This document shows, one piece after another, positions 1-6,902 of a stretch of DNA of 11,749 nucleotides. The position numbers and the translations under genes were made by a program. The DNA is from Azophilus sp964348115 (lineage in GTDB: Bacteria > Pseudomonadota > Gammaproteobacteria > Pseudomonadales > Azotimanducaceae). The stretch lies in assembly GCA_964348115.1 (NCBI GenBank), contig CAYGBY010000121.1, positions 1 through 11,749 on the forward strand. Direction: 5' to 3'. Under the pieces are notes generated by a model. It did not search any database and had not been told where the DNA came from. It saw only the letters and a program-made list of their open reading frames with translations. Numbering within the stretch: position 1 is the first letter of the stretch; the number at the start of each line of letters is the position of its first letter.

Positions 1-2152
1 CAACATGGAAACCGAACGCGGAAGCGTCCTTGGCATTGTCGAGGTCGAGCAACACAACCATCGGCCACTCAAGGCCCTTGGCGCCGTGATAGGTGAGCAC
101 CTGGACGGCAGCCGGATCCGTGCTGGGGGGCAGCTCGTTTCCCGTTGCAGCCGAATTCGCGAGCCAAGTCACCAACCCTGCCGCCGTGGCCGCTTGGCGG
201 AGCGTGCCAGCCTCATCCTCGTATTGGGCCGCGAGCCCGCGCAACGCATCGAGATTGGCGATCCGGTCCAGGCCATTTCCCCAAGCGTGCAGGCGATCCA
301 ACAGGCCCGGGGCGGTTATCGCCACCTCAAGGGCTTCACTGGGGGTCAGCTCGGCCAGTTCGCCCCGCGCTTCGTCAAGGGCCGCCAGCAGCGGCAGTTC
401 GGTGACGAGTGAACGGGTGCCTTCCTCCGACAGGCTGCGCTCGAACCAGGATGGCTGGTCCTCCGCATCGTCGAGGAAATGCGCCACCTCGGCGATCGCC
501 AAGCTGTCACCCGGGTCCACCAAGTAGCGGAACGCCGCGACCGCGAGGGCCGCCTCGGGCGTGTCAAGCAGCCCCGGGCGCGTCATCGAGACCCGAACCC
601 CGGCTTGCGCCAAGGCGGCGGCGAACTCGTCGCAACGACTATTGGCGCGGCACAACACCGCAATGTCCGAGCCGCGAATCGGACGCGTTCCGCCGAGCGA
701 CCGATCTTCGACGGCATGGGCTTCCGGGGTCTCCAGCACCGTCCGAATCTTCTCCGCCAAAGCGCCGAGAGCCGTTTTCCAGTTGTCGCCGACAAGCCCC
801 CAAACCTCAATCGGCGTCCCTTGGCCGTCGGCGTCCCGGCGATCGCATTGCTCGATGCGCACCGACTCCGGCGCGAACCCCAGCGCCTCGAAGGCCGGGG
901 CGAAGAGGCTGTTCGTGAAATGGACGAGTGCCGGCCGCGCCCGATAGGAGGTGGCCAGCGCAGCCCGCCGGCCGCCGGACTTCGGAACAACCTCCTGCGC
1001 CGCCCTTTCGATCAAGGCCGGGTCCGCATCGCGAAAACCATAGATCGCCTGCTTGGGGTCTCCCACCCAAAACGACCGGTCGGCAATCTGCGACACCTTA
1101 AGGAACAGGGCAAGCTGAATGGGGCTGGTGTCCTGGAACTCGTCCACGAAAACCCGCGACAGCGTCTCCCGCAACCGCTCGCTGACCTGGGGCCTGTCGA
1201 GCAGCCGTAGCGCCTCCTGCTCCTGGTCAACGAAATCGACAAGGCCGTTGGTCGCCTTGTACCGCGCGTAGCTGCCGAGCGCTTCCGCGGCGGTTCGATA
1301 GACGCCTAGAATGTACGCCTGCAGATCCGCATGCAGGTCGGGATGGGCCGGATGCTGCCCGGCGATGTCCACAAGGGGCTGCACGATAGCCGCGCTGCTT
1401 TTCGCGGGTCGTAGCTTGGCGAGCCGTGCCCACTCGGCCCAGCAAAGATCCCGCCCGGATTGGAGGATGGCGCTCGCCTCCGTAATCTGTGCCCGAACGC
1501 TGGCCGTGATCTTGGTCGTATCGCTGCCCCGGTCCAGGTCGGCCCCGACCCTGAGCAGTGCGTCCCGAAGCTGGTCGTTCAACGCCGCGCCGCCTTGTTG
1601 CACGGGCTCGGGGAAGAAGCCGGCAAGCCCCCGCCAGGATCGCTGTGCCTGATCTTCCAACTCGGCCGGGTCGATATCGTTCTGGCGCACCAGATCGGCC
1701 AGCCTTCGGACATCGCCCTCCCAGTCATCGATCTCCAAACGCCGCGCGATAGGGATCATCGCGCCGGCATGACGGCTGATCGCCTCCTCCGCAGCAATGG
1801 CAAAGATACGCCGCTGCCGGCCTTCGGAGATGACGTCGGCAACCGGCGAGCGTCCGGCCTCCAAGGTGAATTCGCCGACGATCCTGCCGAAGGTGGCATT
1901 GACGGTTCCAACCCGGGCGGATAGCAGGCTGGCTGCCTGATCCACCTTGCCCGCGTCCATCAGGCCCGAACGGGCGCGCTCCACCAGTTCCATCGCCGCC
2001 TTGTTGGTGAAGGTCGTGGCCATGATCGAACTGGTTGCGGCCCCGGCATCAATGGCTTTCCGCATCTCGTCAACCAAACGGGTCGTCTTGCCTGTGCCGG
2101 CGCTCGCAATCACCAGGTCGATGGGCTTGCGGGTTTCCGCGGCGTCCGTCAT
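1..2152 (-). CDS. AddA/RecB-like UvrD-family helicase, 3' end outside window
   Basis: Superfamily 1A DNA helicase, the motor subunit of an AddAB/RecBCD-type end-processing enzyme. The frame is open for 717 codons from the ATG at 2152 to the left edge. Visible motifs: Walker A ASAGTGKTT (residues 16-24, K22), motif Ia TTFTNKAAMEL (46-56), Walker B/motif II VFVDEFQDT (D337, E338), motif III VGDPKQAIYGFRD (from 363), motif IV region TSYRARP (around 401-407) and motif V LTYHGAKGLEW (T687, H689, K692). The start overlaps the stop of the upstream nuclease gene by ATGA, so translation is probably coupled. AddA proteins usually exceed 1,100 residues, so motif VI and any C-terminal nuclease domain lie outside; without them AddA cannot be separated from a nuclease-less UvrD partner. 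Helicase call is secure; the AddA name rests on the neighbour and overall layout. Confidence 0.95.
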   Translation of the reverse strand, partial: MTDAAETRKPIDLVIASAGTGKTTRLVDEMRKAIDAGAATSSIMATTFTNKAAMELVERARSGLMDAGKVDQAASLLSARVGTVNATFGRIVGEFTLEAGRSPVADVISEGRQRRIFAIAAEEAISRHAGAMIPIARRLEIDDWEGDVRRLADLVRQNDIDPAELEDQAQRSWRGLAGFFPEPVQQGGAALNDQLRDALLRVGADLDRGSDTTKITASVRAQITEASAILQSGRDLCWAEWARLAKLRPAKSSAAIVQPLVDIAGQHPAHPDLHADLQAYILGVYRTAAEALGSYARYKATNGLVDFVDQEQEALRLLDRPQVSERLRETLSRVFVDEFQDTSPIQLALFLKVSQIADRSFWVGDPKQAIYGFRDADPALIERAAQEVVPKSGGRRAALATSYRARPALVHFTNSLFAPAFEALGFAPESVRIEQCDRRDADGQGTPIEVWGLVGDNWKTALGALAEKIRTVLETPEAHAVEDRSLGGTRPIRGSDIAVLCRANSRCDEFAAALAQAGVRVSMTRPGLLDTPEAALAVAAFRYLVDPGDSLAIAEVAHFLDDAEDQPSWFERSLSEEGTRSLVTELPLLAALDEARGELAELTPSEALEVAITAPGLLDRLHAWGNGLDRIANLDALRGLAAQYEDEAGTLRQAATAAGLVTWLANSAATGNELPPSTDPAAVQVLTYHGAKGLEWPMVVLLDLDNAKDASAFGFHV

Positions 2153-4926
2153 GCCAAGGTACGCTGTCCGCAGAGCCGCCCGTAGGCGCAGAATCGACAA
2201 GGCGGCGCGACCACGATGGATTCCGCGACGGGCGCCGGTTCCGCTGCCTGGGAATCCACATCGTCCATCTCGACGCCCGTTGCGACCACAGATCCAGCGG
2301 CCAGTTCACCGAGAGTCCGCCTGCGCACCGCCAAAATGGCGTCCCAAACGCTTGCCAGTTCGCTGCCGCCAATCTGGAACTGCTGCGGAAACGGCGCCGC
2401 GTCCACCGCGAGCAGGCGGCCTTGCTTGAGCATGAAATAGGCGGCCGCCGGAAAGGCATCTGCTCTCTCGCCTTTCTCGCCTTGCAGCAGGTGCGCGTAG
2501 GTCGCCAACTGAACCGGCCGCGCCTCGGCAATTTCCTTCCGGCGATAGCGGTCGCTGTTCGACCACTTGAGGTCCACGACAGCTGGCTGTCCATCCCGTG
2601 CGCTGAGCTCCAGGTCGACAACACCGTCTAATTCCGTCCCGTCGTCCAGCTGGCGCCGTAGCTGCCGCTCCGTCGCGGCTACCGAGAGCCCGGAATCCGC
2701 CAAGATGCCGACCAGCGCCACCGCGCTTCCGATCGTGTTGCGGCGCACCTCCTCCCGGTCGCCCACCCTGCCTGGCAACAGCAGCGGCGATGCGATTTCA
2801 GGGAGCATTTCATCCAGCAATGCCGCAACCGCGCTCTGGATGTCGGCCGCGTTGTCCGGCAATGGGCCGCCGAGAAATCGCGCTAGCACTTCGTGCGCGA
2901 TGTTGCCTTTCAGGCGGTTGCCATCCGCCATGTCGAGCAGCCCGCTTTCGCGCAGGCCCGCGTGATAGCGAAGAACCCAGTTCAGCGGGCAGCCGAGCAG
3001 GGTTTCCAGACTGGTGGCCGATTCGCTGGGGCGGGGACCGATGCGCTGCTCGGCAACCCGCCAGTTACGGATCGGCTGGGGAATTCGCTCGGGCGCAGCC
3101 GGCTCAATGGTCCACACGCGGCCGCCTAGCGAAACCTGCGCGGCGCCGTGCAGCGATCCACAGTCCATCTCTGATCCCGAATCACCAGCCAGCGAGGCCG
3201 GCGCGGCGGTGCGCAACGAACGTCCGTCGATGATGCACCGATCCAGTCTTGCAAGGATCGCCAATTCATGCCGGAGTGGATGCGGCTTGGCGTCCGCCGC
3301 CGCAGTCATGGTGGGCTCGATTAGCAACACCCGGTCGGTGGCGTTGAGGATGGCGCGACGCTGGGCATCCAGGTGCAGGGCGACAACCTCTTCCGGTGCG
3401 CTAGGCTGAACCCCGGCTGCCGCCAACTCCGCTGTTTCCGCGGCGGTCCAAGGCGGACGCCGGGGGGTCGTTTCCGGATCGAAGAATCCCCACCAAAGAA
3501 CCGACGGCACGGGGCCCCAGATCTGCGCCGGGCTATCGACCCCGATCCAGGGTGCAGCTTCGGCGCCGCTCCCCGACCGGGCAACGCCCTCGGCGATCAC
3601 CGCATCGATCATCCGGCCGAGCTGGGGCTTCGGGATGGGGTCCAGCCCGGATGCGCCGATGGTCTTCGCGAGAACCTCGGCGGCGTTCGCCGTATATGGA
3701 TAGATGGCGTCCCCATTCGCCGAGGCCCGACCCAACGCCCAGTGCTGCACCTTGCGGCAGATGGCGTCAGCCGCCTTCGCCGGCAAGCCGGATTGCCGGT
3801 CAAAGCCTTCCGTATCCAGCCATTCGCGCCAGCGGGCCAAGGACTTGCGGACCAACGCGGCCAGTTCGGAGGGCTTCAATTCATCCCCGGAGTGTTCTTC
3901 CCGGAGCGCTTCCTCCGCCCGCTGCCAGGCTTCTCGCCAACGCAAACCGCCGGTTCCCGGAAATTCGCGCAGCACGTTGGCGAAATGCCGGCCGATGCGA
4001 TAGGGAACCGGTGAGCCGGGCAAGACCAGCAGCTCCAGCATGCGTGCGGCGTCCAGTGGCCGCCACGCCGTCGCAAAGGCCAGGGGCAATGCCTGCAAGG
4101 CGCCGCGCAAGGGCGAGGGCTTGACGCCGCCCGGCTTGGGCAGGCCGAGCCGCCCGCAGGCGCCATCCAGAATAATTGCGTCGCCCTGCCGGATAATTGC
4201 GACCTCGCCATTCGCCTTCGGCGCCGCCGCGAGCCATTCGGCGGCGATGGCGCCGGCGATTAGTTCGTTGTCGCAGCGAACGATGGAGAAGCTCCGGTCA
4301 CCCTTCAGTTCCTTTCCGGACTTGCCATTGGACAGGAGGGCTTGCACCTTGGCCAGATCCGTTGTCTCCGCCCCAAGGCGCGCCTTGGCAGGGATGACAT
4401 TGGCGCCGGCGGCGGCAAGCGCGTCGATCAGGCGCCGCCAGACCAGCGGCAGGCGTTGGGGATCATCCACCAGGGTCAGATCGTCGATGGGACACGCCCC
4501 GCGCAGGTGAGGCGGCAACGAGTAGGCGCGGTCGGCAGGCCCTGGAGTGAGAGCACGTTCGTCATGTGTCTCCACCAAGGCGATGTCGGCAAGCCGTTCG
4601 CTGGCCCAGGAGGTCGCCTTTGGCAACCAGCCAGCCGCCACCAGTTCGTCCCGCCAGGACAGCAGCAGGCGCGCGGTCGCCCAGCCGTCGGCGGCAAGCG
4701 AACGGGAAAAGAACCGCTCCCCATCGTCCACAGCGCACAGCCGGGCCAAGTATTGGGCAATGCGCAGCGCCGTCGGTGTGCGTGGACCATTCCGGCCCAG
4801 CCGGGTTTCCAGCAGCTCAAGTAACTCCAAGGGCCCGGCGACAACCGCATCGATTGCGGCTGCGCCGCCAGCAGGCGTTTCTGGGCAGGTGGGTCCGTCG
4901 AGGCGCCAGCCAAAAACGACCTTCAA
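2149..4926 (-). CDS. AddB-like PD-(D/E)XK nuclease with Fe-S cluster motif
   Basis: Nuclease partner of the downstream helicase in AddAB-type double-strand-break repair; about 925 residues, close to proteobacterial AddB. The C-terminal RecB-type nuclease domain shows GVVDLEL (D771), VVDLKW (D785, K787) and QLATY (Q806, Y810), the acidic, D-x-K and Q-x3-Y pattern of this fold. C646 (LLGCPLNW) plus the terminal C910-x2-C913-x5-C919 match the AddB arrangement of four cysteines that hold a [4Fe-4S] cluster around the nuclease. No Walker A is seen at the N-terminus, so this subunit probably does not bind ATP for unwinding. Start chosen: TTG at 4926, because AAGGAG lies 8 nt upstream and the protein then begins LKVVFGWRLDG. 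The frame is open further up to a TTG at 5058 (969 residues), which lacks such a site. Its TGA overlaps the helicase ATG. Function is inferred from motifs and context. Confidence 0.93.
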   Translation of the reverse strand: MKVVFGWRLDGPTCPETPAGGAAAIDAVVAGPLELLELLETRLGRNGPRTPTALRIAQYLARLCAVDDGERFFSRSLAADGWATARLLLSWRDELVAAGWLPKATSWASERLADIALVETHDERALTPGPADRAYSLPPHLRGACPIDDLTLVDDPQRLPLVWRRLIDALAAAGANVIPAKARLGAETTDLAKVQALLSNGKSGKELKGDRSFSIVRCDNELIAGAIAAEWLAAAPKANGEVAIIRQGDAIILDGACGRLGLPKPGGVKPSPLRGALQALPLAFATAWRPLDAARMLELLVLPGSPVPYRIGRHFANVLREFPGTGGLRWREAWQRAEEALREEHSGDELKPSELAALVRKSLARWREWLDTEGFDRQSGLPAKAADAICRKVQHWALGRASANGDAIYPYTANAAEVLAKTIGASGLDPIPKPQLGRMIDAVIAEGVARSGSGAEAAPWIGVDSPAQIWGPVPSVLWWGFFDPETTPRRPPWTAAETAELAAAGVQPSAPEEVVALHLDAQRRAILNATDRVLLIEPTMTAAADAKPHPLRHELAILARLDRCIIDGRSLRTAAPASLAGDSGSEMDCGSLHGAAQVSLGGRVWTIEPAAPERIPQPIRNWRVAEQRIGPRPSESATSLETLLGCPLNWVLRYHAGLRESGLLDMADGNRLKGNIAHEVLARFLGGPLPDNAADIQSAVAALLDEMLPEIASPLLLPGRVGDREEVRRNTIGSAVALVGILADSGLSVAATERQLRRQLDDGTELDGVVDLELSARDGQPAVVDLKWSNSDRYRRKEIAEARPVQLATYAHLLQGEKGERADAFPAAAYFMLKQGRLLAVDAAPFPQQFQIGGSELASVWDAILAVRRRTLGELAAGSVVATGVEMDDVDSQAAEPAPVAESIVVAPPCRFCAYGRLCGQRTLA

Positions 4927-4934
4927 GGCTCTTG

Positions 4935-4940
4935 CTCCTT
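4935..4940 (-). promoter_or_regulatory. Shine-Dalgarno site deciding the TTG start of the AddB-like gene
   Basis: AAGGAG on the minus strand, separated by 8 nt from the TTG at 4926-4924. It is a near-consensus site at ideal spacing and is the main reason for preferring the 4926 start over upstream in-frame TTG (5058) and ATG (5040) codons. Confidence 0.7.
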
Positions 4941-5442
4941 GGGTCGCTGGGCGCCTCTGGACAGCCAGCGGCCTGCTTCCAACGCCCGCCCCCGAGCTTG
5001 CCGGCAGCGAAGGCGGCCCGCCAAGCCTCTTGGCCAGCATTTCTGAAAGCAGTTCCAATACTCACAAGGATACGTTGACAAACCACTACATGCCGAGTTT
5101 TGCAAGTCGCACAGCCGCCACCTGTCTGGCTTGGTCAACCGATTATCGTGATTCTCGACCATGCCATCCTAGCCCCAAGCGTACGCTGGCGTCATGGTAC
5201 ACGAATCGGCATGGTGGACCGGTCTGCGCCTTGGGAACGATTATTTTGAAGGCGAATCAATTCCCCCGAAATTTCCCCGTGCGTGGTTCTGTGGTAATTT
5301 GCCGGGCGGTTCGGCGTTGGGATCATCCTGTATTCCAATAACCCTCTGAACTTTAGGAAACTGTGGTAACTTGCCGCGCAGCTCGGCGTCAATTTTGGAG
5401 ATCTGTGTTCGACGGGAATTCCAAATTATGGGGTACGAGGCG
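4941..5442. other. Divergent intergenic region between AddB-like gene and SDR gene
   Basis: About 500 bp between the divergent start sites, more AT-rich than the flanking genes from roughly 5050 on. It must contain the promoters of both the repair operon (leftward) and the SDR gene (rightward), but no convincing -35/-10 pair was found on either strand. The only strong structure is the direct repeat pair listed separately. No credible protein-coding gene is seen here; short open frames on both strands have no recognisable similarity. Confidence 0.5.
5289..5389. repeat. Pair of 29-bp imperfect direct repeats, 72 bp apart
   Basis: Copy 1 is 5289-5317 and copy 2 is 5361-5389. They agree at 25 of 29 positions, both beginning CTGTGGTAA and ending TCGGCGT; the differences are at repeat positions 10, 17, 20 and 22. 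They lie just upstream of the SDR start, in the divergent promoter region. They could be tandem binding sites for a regulator, or relics of a dispersed repeat family; read on the minus strand they encode similar GKLPQ peptides, which also allows a decayed coding repeat. Function not established. Confidence 0.6.
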
Positions 5443-6207
5443 ATGAAACCTGTTTGCCTAGTTATAGGTGCGGGCGCCGGCATTGGCGGCAACGTGGGGC
5501 GTCGGTTCGCCCAAGCGGGCTACCATGCGGTGCTCTGTCGGCGCACCGACGAAGATGGGCTGCAAAGGCTTGTCACGGCCATCGAAGAGGAGGGGAACAG
5601 CGCATCGGGGTTCCTGCTGAACGCGGTCGCGGAGAACAGCATCGAAGAACGGGTCAGCGCCATCGAAGCCGACATCGGCCCGATTGCGGTGGCGGTTTAC
5701 AACCTCGGTGCGCAGATCGGCGACCGGCCACTCCGGAACACCAGCTACAAGGCCTTCGAGAGGGGCTGGCGGATGGCCACCTTTGGCCTGTTCCGCTTGG
5801 CGTCATCGCTTTGTCCGCTGATGGAGGCGCGGGGCCGGGGCGCAATTCTGGTGACCTCCGCCACGGCCGCCATGCGCGGCAACGCGGGCCAACATTCCCA
5901 CGCCGCGGCAATGGGCGGACGACGCCTGCTTTGCCAAACCCTGAATGCGGAGTTCTCCGCCAAGGGCATCCATATCGCCCATATCCTTATCGATGGTGCT
6001 GTGGACGCCCCGGATACCCTTGGCAAGATGCTCGGGCCGGAAAGATTCCAACGGTTGCGGGAAACCCGCGGAATGGAGCACGATGGATTGCTGCTCCCGG
6101 AGAAGATCGCGGATACCTACCTCCACTTGGCCCAGCAACATCGATCGACCTGGACTTTCGAGATCGATTTGCGAGCGTTCAACGACCGGCCTTGGTGGAA
6201 CCATTGA
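5443..6207 (+). CDS. Short-chain dehydrogenase/reductase (SDR) family protein with altered active site
   Basis: Cytoplasmic NAD(P)-binding Rossmann-fold protein of 254 residues, the usual classical-SDR length. The nucleotide-binding motif is IGAGAGIG (8-15) directly after the start, and YNLGAQ (86-91) stands where SDRs have NNAG. Ungapped alignment of HAAAMGGRRLLCQTLNAEF (153-171) with the typical helix of related SDRs (pattern F-A-x-A-K-x-A-x-R) puts H153 at the catalytic Tyr position and M157 at the catalytic Lys position; S139 in VTSATAAMRG can fill the Ser position. The YxxxK pair is therefore missing and the protein may be a non-classical reductase or a non-catalytic binder; substrate is unknown. 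Start: the ATG at 5443 puts the Rossmann motif at the expected distance; the in-frame ATG at 5428 (5 more residues) is possible, and the frame is open further up to a TTG at 5371. It appears to be transcribed alone, divergent from the repair operon. Confidence 0.9.
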   Translation: MKPVCLVIGAGAGIGGNVGRRFAQAGYHAVLCRRTDEDGLQRLVTAIEEEGNSASGFLLNAVAENSIEERVSAIEADIGPIAVAVYNLGAQIGDRPLRNTSYKAFERGWRMATFGLFRLASSLCPLMEARGRGAILVTSATAAMRGNAGQHSHAAAMGGRRLLCQTLNAEFSAKGIHIAHILIDGAVDAPDTLGKMLGPERFQRLRETRGMEHDGLLLPEKIADTYLHLAQQHRSTWTFEIDLRAFNDRPWWNH

Positions 6208-6238
6208 GCGGGGACTCTCTTGGTGGCGCCGTCCTCCG

Positions 6239-6305
6239 CGCCCTTGGCCGCTCGGTTTCGTCAAATGGTGGCGCGATAGTGTTCTCAATCGACCGGCCAA
6301 GGGCG
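6239..6305. repeat. 12-bp perfect inverted repeat downstream of SDR gene
   Basis: CGCCCTTGGCCG at 6239-6250 and its exact reverse complement at 6294-6305, with a 43-nt loop, beginning 31 bp after the SDR stop codon. Two further G-C pairs are possible outside one wobble pair. The loop is long and there is no T-run directly after the stem, so it is not a standard intrinsic terminator; it could be a 3'-end mRNA hairpin or the remnant of an inserted repeat. Confidence 0.55.
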
Positions 6306-6402
6306 TGGCGACATCAAATTTTCTCTTTCACCACTACCTGTGGCGCAGACCCCTTGGGCAGGACCGTCCCAAAGCCGTCCACCAGGTCTCGGCAAAGCCC
6401 TA

Positions 6403-6425
6403 CTAGGGTGCCGTCCGACAAGTGA
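6403..6425 (+). repeat. Orphan terminal-repeat-like sequence related to the MITE ends
   Basis: Starts with CTAG followed by GGTGCCGTCCGACAAGTGA. Compared with the left end of the element at 6534 it is identical at 18 of 23 positions, including the CTAG, and has the same orientation. No matching inward-facing partner other than the right end at 6699 is visible. It may be the surviving end of a related, decayed insertion sequence, or an older left end of a composite. Confidence 0.45.
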
Positions 6426-6533
6426 CCATAACAATCACATGCATCCATCGGCAGCTAGAATCTTTCTATTTTAGTAACTTACATAAATTTTGAGTGCCAC
6501 GGATAAACACAGGAAATAATCGGACACAGGACA

Positions 6534-6699
6534 CTAGTGTGCTGTCCCGCAAGTAAAATGTGATTATTCGTGGCCCTTTTGGCCCCCGGCCGCGTTGCTC
6601 CTCCTTGTGTGGGGCCCGCCACAGGGCTTCGTCGCGCCTTGCCGGGCGCCAAAACGGCCTGGCGACTAAAACCCACTTACCTGCGGGACAGCACACTAG
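6534..6699. mobile_element. MITE-like non-autonomous element with 19-bp terminal inverted repeats
   Basis: Left end: CTAG (6534-6537) then TGTGCTGTCCCGCAAGTAA (6538-6556). Right end: TTACCTGCGGGACAGCACA (6677-6695) then CTAG (6696-6699). The arms are complementary at 18 of 19 positions. CTAG at both outer ends fits a duplicated target of either 2 bp (TA, as with IS630/Tc1-type transposases) or 4 bp (as with IS5-type elements). The inside is only about 120 bp, GC-rich and without a recognisable transposase, so it would have to be moved in trans. It sits upstream of the molybdenum oxidoreductase. Family assignment is inference from target and end structure. Confidence 0.75.
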
Positions 6700-6718
6700 A
6701 TGGTATATGAGTATTTTT

Positions 6719-6805
6719 CGGAAGATTCCGCAATATTCTGCGGCATTTAATGACCTTTCAGAAATTTTCTTTCAAGAGCGAGTATTTTGGGATGGTCCTA
6801 GGACC
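6719..6805. promoter_or_regulatory. Palindrome cluster upstream of the molybdenum oxidoreductase
   Basis: Three dyads lie in an AT-rich leader: CGGAA/TTCCG with a 2-nt centre (6719-6730), CCGCA/TGCGG with a 6-nt centre sharing CCG with the first (6728-6743), and the perfect 12-bp palindrome GGTCCTAGGACC (6794-6805), about 98 bp before the start codon. A second GGACC follows within 10 bp of the last palindrome. The perfect palindrome has the size of a dimeric repressor operator. No convincing sigma-70 promoter could be assigned, although TATTTT at 6783-6788 is a possible -10 element. Confidence 0.35.
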
Positions 6806-6892
6806 CCCTGGGACCTGTTGGGCACTGATCCGCCTTTGCTATGGCCGGTGCCGCCTGCGCCTGCGCACTCTTGAACACTGCTGCTGAATGTC

Positions 6893-6897
6893 AAGGG
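6893..6897 (+). promoter_or_regulatory. Ribosome binding site choosing the 6903 start
   Basis: AAGGG five nt before the ATG at 6903. The in-frame ATG at 6888 has no purine-rich site upstream, so translation from 6903 is more likely; the two starts differ by five residues. Confidence 0.55.
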
Positions 6898-6902
6898 AAA
6901 AC

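Larger units (their letters stand above)
6208..6902. other. Non-coding gap between SDR and molybdenum oxidoreductase, with mobile-element debris
   Basis: About 700 bp without a credible gene. From left to right it contains a 12-bp inverted repeat behind the SDR stop, an orphan element end at 6403, an AT-rich stretch from about 6425 to 6530, a MITE-like element at 6534-6699, and a second AT-rich stretch with interlocking palindromes up to about 6805 that probably includes the promoter of the oxidoreductase. Open frames crossing the region show no recognisable protein similarity. Confidence 0.6.

Noticed and set aside
4547..5341. Plus-strand open frame of 264 codons opposite the AddB-like gene
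   Set aside because: Antisense shadow of the nuclease gene; low-complexity Ser/Ala/Pro composition and no recognisable motif.
5289..5389. CRISPR array
   Set aside because: Only two imperfect repeats, no further units at the same spacing and no cas genes.
6239..6305. Intrinsic terminator of the SDR gene
   Set aside because: The loop is 43 nt and no T-run follows the stem directly; kept only as an inverted repeat.
5454..6425. Long plus-strand open frame (323 codons) overlapping the SDR gene
   Set aside because: It is a shadow of the SDR frame in GC-rich DNA: Arg-rich composition, no domain, while the SDR frame has clear motifs.
6466..6696. Small transposase-like gene inside or across the MITE
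   Set aside because: The open frames crossing the element run through its ends and show no transposase motif; the element is too short to code for one.
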